Shown: positions 58,774 to 64,000 of the stretch, one piece after another
Layout of the letters: the number at the start of each line of letters is the position of its first letter
How positions within the stretch are numbered: position 1 is the first letter of the stretch
Source of the DNA: Akkermansiaceae bacterium UBA2381
GTDB lineage: Bacteria > Verrucomicrobiota > Verrucomicrobiia > Verrucomicrobiales > DEV007
Assembly (NCBI GenBank): GCA_002344215.1
Contig: DDSV01000036.1
Location: forward strand, 154,545 to 218,544
Length of the DNA stretch: 64,000 bases
Reading direction: 5' to 3'
Notes under the pieces: model-generated
The model's database searches: none
What the model was told of the DNA's origin: nothing
What the model saw: only the letters and a program-made list of their open reading frames with translations
Program-made: the position numbers and the translations under genes

Positions 58774-60755
58774 TGAACCGTTTTGCGGGGAGTTCATGGT
58801 CACGGGTGGCGTTGCTGCTGATTTCCGCTTTTTTTTCTGAGGCGAGGGCGGAGAACGAGATCCCGGCGATAACGCGGGTGCTTCCCCCTGCCGGCGGGAT
58901 TGAACTGCCTCCGGATCTGGAAAAAACGCTGACGACCCGGGTCAAGGCCCTTTCAGAAAGGCTCTGGGAGATCGAACACAAAGCCCATGTCTCTGATGTG
59001 GGGGTTATCGTAAAAGCGGTCGATTTCGCCCTAAGGCACGGGGAGTTTTATTCCGAAAAGGAGATCCCTTTAGCTTCGGAGATGCTCGATCTCGCCGAGC
59101 TTCGTTTCAAGGAATTGGAGGAAAAAGAGAGTCCAGCCTGGCTGGGCGAGAGAGGCTTCGTCATTCGGGGATACCGTTCAAAGATTGACGATTCCGATCA
59201 ACCCTACGGCCTTGAAATTCCGGCGGCGTTTGACCTTTCAAAACCTGTTCCTCTGCTCGTCTGGCTGCATGGACGGGGAGACAAGACGACCGATCTCCAC
59301 TTCCTCAATCAGTGCCGGAAAAAGAGTCAGGCCTTCGGCGGATTTATGAAAGATCAGGGGGATGCGATCATTCTTCACCCCTTTGGTCGTCATTGCGTTG
59401 GGTGGAAACATGCAGGTGAGATCGATGTATTCGAGGCGATCGAGGCGGTAGCGGCTGATTACCCGATCGACAGGGATCGTATTATTCTTGCCGGCTTTTC
59501 CATGGGGGGAGCGGGGGCCTGGCATATCGGGGCCCATTACCGTGATCACTTTTGTGCGGTGCATACCGGGGCGGGCTTTGCGGAGACCAGGGAATACAAC
59601 AAGCTGACGCCGGAGAAATACCCTCCCGACTTTGAGCAGACCCTCTGGAAGGTTTATGACGTGCCGAACTACGTGCGAAATTTTTCCAATGGACCGCTCC
59701 TCGCCTATTCCGGGGAGAAGGACAAACAGAAGGCGGCCGCCGACCTGATGGAACGTGAAATGGCGAAGGAAGGCATGGCCTTGCGTCACGTCATCGGTCC
59801 CGGAATGGAGCACAAATACAATCAGGAATCAGTCGATGTGATTCGAAAATGGCTTCAGGAATCATGGAAAGTCGGGCGCACCCGCCCGGCCACGAAGATC
59901 GAGTGGCAAACCCCGACACTTCGTTACAGTAGCTTTGACTGGATGCGGATCACCGGGTTGGAAGCTCATTGGAAGGATTCCCGCGTGTCGGCCAAATGGG
60001 AGGAAGACAAAAAAACGATCCGGCTGGATTTGAAGGGGGTCACCGCCTTCGAGATCAACCCCCTGCCCGTGGTCGATCTTTCGGGGATCACCCTCGCAAT
60101 AGGTGATCAGACGCTTCAGGCCGATCGCCCCGGCTTTCCGGTAGACTCTCTTTCAGTGATCCGGCGTGAGGGGCGGTGGACCTGGGGTGAACCCGAACCG
60201 TTTACGAAGAAGCCGGGACTCCAGGGACCGATTGACGACGCCTTCATGAGCCGCTTTCTGGTGGTTCCGCCCGACCACGCTTCGATCCATCCGAAGGTGG
60301 CCCGATGGATCGATTTCGAACTGAATCATTTCCGTGATCGGTGGAGTGCCTTGATGAGGGGCGATCTTCCCGAGAAGGCGGCAGATGAGGTCGATTCGGA
60401 CGATCTCGCCGGTGCGAACCTCATTCTTTGGGGGGATCCCGCCTCCAATCCGCTAATCGCTGAAATGATCGCCCGTCTTCCTGTTGAATGGAAGGATGGA
60501 TCCTTTCTTTTCCGGGGAGAGACCTACTCAGCCGCGGGGCATGTTCCTGTCCTTATATTCCCGAACCCGCTTAACCCGGAGCGCTATGTCGTGATCAATT
60601 CCGGTCTGACCTTTCGGGAGGGACACGACAAGACAAACTCGCTGCAAAACCCCAAGCTGCCCGACTGGGCAGTCATCGGACTCGATCAAGATCCCGATGC
60701 CTTCGCGCCCGGAAGTATTGTCAAAGCGGGATTTTTTGACGAAAACTGGAAGTAG
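58773..60755 (+). CDS. Secreted alpha/beta hydrolase (esterase or peptidase-like)
   Basis: A 660-residue exported protein. A signal peptide (to EARA, residue 27) is followed by a helical N-terminal part, then an alpha/beta hydrolase domain (about 130-370) of the poly-beta-hydroxybutyrate depolymerase or prolyl oligopeptidase-like esterase type: LLVWLHGRGD, then GFSMGGAGAWH with Ser243 as nucleophile, and a His in GPGMEHKYNQES near 345. The C-terminal 280 residues resemble a Rossmann-like domain with EINPLPVVDLSG and LFWGDPASNP-like strands. The substrate is unknown; an ester or peptide from plant or algal polymer is plausible. It is coupled to the upstream membrane-anchored protein gene. Confidence 0.75.
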   Translation: MNRFAGSSWSRVALLLISAFFSEARAENEIPAITRVLPPAGGIELPPDLEKTLTTRVKALSERLWEIEHKAHVSDVGVIVKAVDFALRHGEFYSEKEIPLASEMLDLAELRFKELEEKESPAWLGERGFVIRGYRSKIDDSDQPYGLEIPAAFDLSKPVPLLVWLHGRGDKTTDLHFLNQCRKKSQAFGGFMKDQGDAIILHPFGRHCVGWKHAGEIDVFEAIEAVAADYPIDRDRIILAGFSMGGAGAWHIGAHYRDHFCAVHTGAGFAETREYNKLTPEKYPPDFEQTLWKVYDVPNYVRNFSNGPLLAYSGEKDKQKAAADLMEREMAKEGMALRHVIGPGMEHKYNQESVDVIRKWLQESWKVGRTRPATKIEWQTPTLRYSSFDWMRITGLEAHWKDSRVSAKWEEDKKTIRLDLKGVTAFEINPLPVVDLSGITLAIGDQTLQADRPGFPVDSLSVIRREGRWTWGEPEPFTKKPGLQGPIDDAFMSRFLVVPPDHASIHPKVARWIDFELNHFRDRWSALMRGDLPEKAADEVDSDDLAGANLILWGDPASNPLIAEMIARLPVEWKDGSFLFRGETYSAAGHVPVLIFPNPLNPERYVVINSGLTFREGHDKTNSLQNPKLPDWAVIGLDQDPDAFAPGSIVKAGFFDENWK

Positions 60756-60773
60756 CTAACACGGGCAATCACT

Positions 60774-61544
60774 ATGCTTCCCCACTCCGGCCATGATTAC
60801 ACCCTCCTGATCCGTCGTTGGAAGGCGGTGGCGGAACGTGCCGGAGTTGAGCTAAGGCTTCTGAATGAGACGGGCGGTTACCCGGTTTTTGTGGTCGAGA
60901 ACGAGCAGGCAGCAGCGCGGGAACCCGGCGGGATCTATCTGAGTGCGGGAGTGCACGGGGATGAATGTGCCCCGGTGTGGGCACTGCTTCAGTGGATGGA
61001 GAGCGATCCCGAAATTCTTCGCCGACTGCCCGTTGTGATCTTTCCCTGTATCAATCCTTCCGGGTTCGTCGAAAACACCCGGCGGGACCATGAGGGTATC
61101 GATCTGAACCGCTGTTTTGAAAATAACGCCCACCACGTCATCGGTTCCTGGCAGACCTTTATGGAGGGACGGCAATTCGATCTCGCCCTGAATCTCCACG
61201 AAGACTACGACGCCGGAGGGATCTATCTCTACGAACTGGCTCGTGAAGACTCAAAGGGGAATGAACTGCTCTCCGCGTGCGAGAAAATTATTCCCCGGGA
61301 AACGGCAAGCACCGTGGATGGATCCGACTTTAACAACGGACTCCTGACCCGATCCGGCGATCTTGAGAGACTGGTTGAGGAGGAACTCGGCGGGGGGTAT
61401 CCCGAGGCGATCCTTTTGTTTCTCCGCTATTCACGGAACTCGTATACCTTCGAAACCCCGAGCGAGTTCGATTTAATCCGGCGCATAGAGGCGCATCAGG
61501 CTTTCCTCGAAGCGGCCACTAAACCTCTGATGGAAAGCGCTTAG
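60774..61544 (+). CDS. M14-family zinc carboxypeptidase or deacylase
   Basis: A 256-residue zinc hydrolase of the M14/succinylglutamate desuccinylase type. Zinc ligands are His61 and Glu64 (HGDE) and His142 (NLHEDYD). Substrate residues are in NPSGFVENTR (Arg) and GIDLNRCFE (Asn-Arg), and the catalytic Glu is in ETPSEFD near 233. It has no signal peptide. The short length and the DLNRCF motif are those of cytosolic gamma-glutamyl or murein-peptide-type members. It lies 18 bases after the hydrolase gene, and its 3' end overlaps the convergent gene by 4 bases. Confidence 0.8.
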   Translation: MLPHSGHDYTLLIRRWKAVAERAGVELRLLNETGGYPVFVVENEQAAAREPGGIYLSAGVHGDECAPVWALLQWMESDPEILRRLPVVIFPCINPSGFVENTRRDHEGIDLNRCFENNAHHVIGSWQTFMEGRQFDLALNLHEDYDAGGIYLYELAREDSKGNELLSACEKIIPRETASTVDGSDFNNGLLTRSGDLERLVEEELGGGYPEAILLFLRYSRNSYTFETPSEFDLIRRIEAHQAFLEAATKPLMESA

Positions 61545-62560
61545 TTCTTCAGCATCCCGCGAGCGACGAGATTGTTGAGTCGGCGTGCCACATCGACCAC
61601 GCCATCGACAACCGCTTCGCGGTAGGTGCGCCCGTCACGGGTATCGATTCCGTGGCCCGGGTCGAGCTGGCGCAATCCTTCGAGTGCGGGATCCTCATGG
61701 TGAAAGAGCTCGACGAAGACATACTTCAATTTCCCCGTTTTTGCGGCCGCCGCCATCAGGGCTCCGATCCAGCCGTCATCAGTGCTCAGGCATCCACGTG
61801 TCGTTTTTGCGGAGGCATGGAAGGTGCCGAATTCGTCAGCGGCCGCGACCTCCGCGATAAGGGCCTCGTTTTCCGGAATGGAAAGCCCGGAGTCGCCGCA
61901 ATGGGCCGCATCCACCATGATCTTGAAGAACTTCCGGCCGAGTTCCGCGTTGGCCGCTTTGACCACTTCCCAGCACTTGCTGAGGTCATTGAAGGTCTGG
62001 AATTCCCCTTTGCGGAGAAATTCAATATGCCAGGTCTTGATACAACTCCCTTCGATGCCCGCTTCGCGATAGGCGCGGAGATGAACGCGAACGTTCTGGG
62101 CAACAGCGGCAGCGAAAGCTTCGCCCGTCTTCGGCGTGGCCCCCGCCTGCATCCATTGCTCAATGGAGGTGGAGGCGATCTGGGTAACACCGTATTTTTT
62201 GGCCACGGCGATGCTGGACGCAAGCATGGAGGCGACCTTTTCCTCATCTGCCGGGTCCATGGGGTCAGCACCGCCCACCATCATGATGGGGTGGATACCC
62301 ATACCGAGTCCGCCGAGTCCGGTGAAGAGCTCATCGGTGTCACCCTCATGGACACCGGGGAAAACAGTGATCTGGGCATTCTGGATCTTAACCGGGGACG
62401 CGGCGGCGATGGCCTCCATCTCGGAAACAATGAGTAGCCGACCATCGTCTCCGCGGGGAAGGCGGCCGTCGCCATCGGGAACCAGTCCACCAACGAATTT
62501 GATATGGGTCGGGACAACGCCCAACTCTACCTTGGTCTTCAGGGTGATGGATTCAGCCAT
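61541..62560 (-). CDS. TIM-barrel protein, sugar isomerase-like
   Basis: A 339-residue protein with xylose-isomerase-type TIM-barrel order, which I cannot place in a known enzyme family. Visible segments are PTHIKFVGGLVPDG near 15, IQNAQITVFPGVHEGDT near 60, FKIMVDAAHCGDSGLS near 213, FGTFHASAKTTRGCLSTDDGWIG near 248 and YVFVELFHHEDPALEGLRQLDPGHGIDT near 280, where Asp/His/Glu clusters could bind a metal. The ATG at 62560 is preferred to a TTG at 62614. The direction opposes its left neighbour, and the desaturase is next on the same strand. Confidence 0.55.
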   Translation of the reverse strand: MAESITLKTKVELGVVPTHIKFVGGLVPDGDGRLPRGDDGRLLIVSEMEAIAAASPVKIQNAQITVFPGVHEGDTDELFTGLGGLGMGIHPIMMVGGADPMDPADEEKVASMLASSIAVAKKYGVTQIASTSIEQWMQAGATPKTGEAFAAAVAQNVRVHLRAYREAGIEGSCIKTWHIEFLRKGEFQTFNDLSKCWEVVKAANAELGRKFFKIMVDAAHCGDSGLSIPENEALIAEVAAADEFGTFHASAKTTRGCLSTDDGWIGALMAAAAKTGKLKYVFVELFHHEDPALEGLRQLDPGHGIDTRDGRTYREAVVDGVVDVARRLNNLVARGMLKN

Positions 62561-62614
62561 GGGAAAAAGGGAATGATCTTCGGGAGGAAGTCGGTTTATC
62601 GCCGGGTGCGCCAA

Positions 62615-63739
62615 TCAGGCGAGGGCAGGTTGAAGCGAGCGCATCAGGGAGAGCTGCTCGCTGACATCGGAACTGATTTTACGCCAGCGGGTGAGCATTT
62701 CTGCCGAGATCTGGACACTGCGGTCGCCGACTGCTTTTTCAAGCTCCTGATAGCCCTCGCTAAGCTGCTGGGACAGGTCCAGGAGGGTATCGTAAGCTTC
62801 CTGACGGGTCGGGCAGTTGATTTTCCAGCTTCTGCCCGTCGCAATCTGTGCGTCCGCTTGTAATTTCATCTCACGAAGCTCGGCGAGGACGATTTTCTCC
62901 TCAGGTACGCGGCGGAGCTCGGAAACGAGTCCGAGTTTGGAAAGAGTCCAGATGGCCCACTTGGTCGGGTCCCACTGCCAGGGCTTGACCCCGTTGCGGT
63001 AGTCGTGCTGAAAGGAGTGGTGGTAGTTGTGATATCCCTCTCCGAAGGTGGGAATGGCCATTATCCAGCTGTCTCTTGCGCTAGTGCCGGAATCGTAGGG
63101 GCGATTTCCAAGGGTGTGGCAAAGGGAATTGATGAAAAAGGTGCAATGCTGCACGCAGACAAGGCGGGTAACTCCGGAAATCAGGAACGCTCCAAGCGCG
63201 GCCTGCCATCCTCCGTAGAAGTAACCAATCACGGTAGGGAGAACCATCCCGACGAGAAAACCAATGCGCTGGTGGTGTTTGTGCTGCCACATGACGAGCG
63301 GGTCCTTTTTCAGATCGCCCACATTGGCGAGGGGACGTGGGTAAAGCTTGAAGAAGATCCAGCCCATGTGTGCCCAGAAGAAGCCGCGCGAGATGCTGTA
63401 TGGATCATCGTCCTCATGATCGACGTTTTTGTGGTGTTCGCGGTGGTCAGACGCCCAGTCGAGCGCGGAATCTTCAAACGCGCTTGCTCCGAAAAGCAGT
63501 GTGGTTAGCTTCACCGTTTTGCCTGCCTTAAATGCCTTGTGAGCGAAGAGGCGGTGATAGCCCAGCGTAATGCTCATGCCGGTGGCAATGAAGTAGAAAA
63601 CAAAAAGCGCCACCTGAAAGAAATCGATTCCGAAGTGATAGATGTAAAGGGGAGTTCCAATCACCGCAGTGAGGAACGTGACGATGAGGAACGTGCTGGA
63701 GACCCAGTTAATGCGATCCAACGGAAGTTTAGATATCAT
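62615..63739 (-). CDS. Acyl-CoA/phospholipid desaturase (delta-9 type)
   Basis: A 374-residue membrane di-iron desaturase. The three histidine boxes are HRLFAH (near 63), HREHH (near 100) and HNYHH (near 241), the pattern of stearoyl-CoA-type desaturases. Four hydrophobic segments lie around them. The last 90 residues are a soluble helical tail (ELREMKLQADAQIATGR, then LLDLSQQLSEGYQELEKAVGD). It introduces a cis double bond into fatty acyl chains, so it tunes membrane fluidity. There is no link with the lipid operon at 48-54 kb except shared pathway. Confidence 0.9.
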   Translation of the reverse strand: MISKLPLDRINWVSSTFLIVTFLTAVIGTPLYIYHFGIDFFQVALFVFYFIATGMSITLGYHRLFAHKAFKAGKTVKLTTLLFGASAFEDSALDWASDHREHHKNVDHEDDDPYSISRGFFWAHMGWIFFKLYPRPLANVGDLKKDPLVMWQHKHHQRIGFLVGMVLPTVIGYFYGGWQAALGAFLISGVTRLVCVQHCTFFINSLCHTLGNRPYDSGTSARDSWIMAIPTFGEGYHNYHHSFQHDYRNGVKPWQWDPTKWAIWTLSKLGLVSELRRVPEEKIVLAELREMKLQADAQIATGRSWKINCPTRQEAYDTLLDLSQQLSEGYQELEKAVGDRSVQISAEMLTRWRKISSDVSEQLSLMRSLQPALA

Positions 63740-63859
63740 AAGTAAAATAAATGATTTTAAGAATTTCTAGAAGTTTAAAGACATGACTAGGACTTCTCAT
63801 TCCCCTGAGGGAATGCCTCGCACTTGAGCGGTCTCACCAAAATAGACTCTCGAAAGAGC

Positions 63860-64000
63860 TTAGAGGCTGCGGTAGCGCTTTCCACCCCTGTCGTCACCAC
63901 GGTCGCCACGATCTCCTCTGTCGCCGCGATCACCGCGTTCTCCACGATCGCGATCACCCCGGGGCTTACCACCACCGCCTCCACCACGGCGGTCATATCC
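63860..64000 (-). CDS. C-terminal RGG-rich tail of an RNA-binding protein (partial)
   Basis: The minus strand of the last 141 bases reads an open frame ending in TAA at 63860-63862: 46 residues composed of Gly, Arg and Asp (GYDRRGGGGGKPRGD, then repeated RGD/RGDRG units, ending RYRSL). This is the low-complexity tail typical of small bacterial RRM proteins related to cyanobacterial Rbp and found in Verrucomicrobia. The RRM domain itself would lie beyond the window. The gene continues past the edge, so only the tail is supported. Confidence 0.7.
   Translation of the reverse strand, partial: GYDRRGGGGGGKPRGDRDRGERGDRGDRGDRGDRGDDRGGKRYRSL

Noticed and set aside
63787..63996. A 69-residue open frame on the minus strand rich in Val and Ala
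   Set aside because: It is a shifted frame of the RGG-rich tail; the Gly/Arg/Asp reading in the other frame ends properly and fits a known type of protein.
1..64000. Prophage, insertion sequence, CRISPR array or tRNA gene
   Set aside because: No transposase, integrase, phage structural gene, regular spacer array or tRNA-like cloverleaf was seen on either strand.

Overview
The window is about 64 kb of GC-rich chromosome, most likely from a free-living Verrucomicrobiota bacterium or a close PVC relative. This is inferred from content: two sets of the multi-domain c-type cytochrome proteins typical of Planctomycetes and Verrucomicrobia (DUF1549/1553 with DUF1501, DUF1592 with DUF1552), a PVC-type membrane-bound dehydrogenase, a squalene-hopene-cyclase-like protein, a bactofilin, and ribosomal and aminoacyl-tRNA synthetase genes of ordinary bacterial type. 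No rRNA or tRNA gene was seen.

Layout. 1-6.5 kb: bactofilin and a lipoamide-dehydrogenase-like flavoprotein (minus), then a lipoprotein, a prenyltransferase-repeat protein and a class II terpene cyclase (plus). 6.5-13.2 kb: amidase, KDPG aldolase, SGNH hydrolase, PVC heme-binding dehydrogenase, small unknowns and a solitary nuoA. 13.3-17.7 kb: first DUF1501 + DUF1549/1553 pair (minus). 17.9-28.3 kb: housekeeping and catabolic genes (GNAT, PLPBP, MFS, Gfo/Idh, PPOX, phosphoesterase, TIM-barrel isomerase, DUF58/MoxR, thioredoxin-like lipoprotein). 28.4-37.3 kb: rpmI-rplT and pheS-pheT, separated by about 4.5 kb holding a giant NB-ARC/TPR STAND ATPase and a toxin-antitoxin pair. 37.3-37.6 kb: a non-coding stretch ending in a strong terminator, a candidate small RNA. 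37.7-47.5 kb: one long coupled operon with a GntR/FCD regulator followed by two pairs of PVC cytochrome/export proteins. 47.9-54.6 kb: a tightly overlapped lipid operon. 54.6-57.7 kb: hexapeptide transferase, frr, pyrH and fmt (minus). 57.8-64 kb: unknown membrane-anchored protein, secreted hydrolase, M14 peptidase, TIM-barrel protein, desaturase and the RGG tail of an RNA-binding protein.

The most notable system is the lipid operon at 47.9-54.6 kb. It encodes an enoyl reductase of FabL type, a ketoreductase, a long acyl carrier protein, a double-hotdog dehydratase, two ketosynthases and a fusion of holo-ACP synthase to an LpxL-type acyltransferase. The order ACP-dehydratase-KS-KS-acyltransferase and the ACP sequence resemble the acpXL-lpxXL very-long-chain fatty acid system of Rhizobiales lipid A. 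I infer a self-contained system that builds an acyl chain on its own carrier, primes that carrier itself, and transfers the chain to a lipid such as lipid A. Its leader holds a promoter followed at once by a terminator-like hairpin, and nuoA has a similar leader. Secondary points are the STAND/toxin-antitoxin island inside a conserved translation locus, the regulator with tandem GGTATACC operators, and several short dispersed intergenic repeats.
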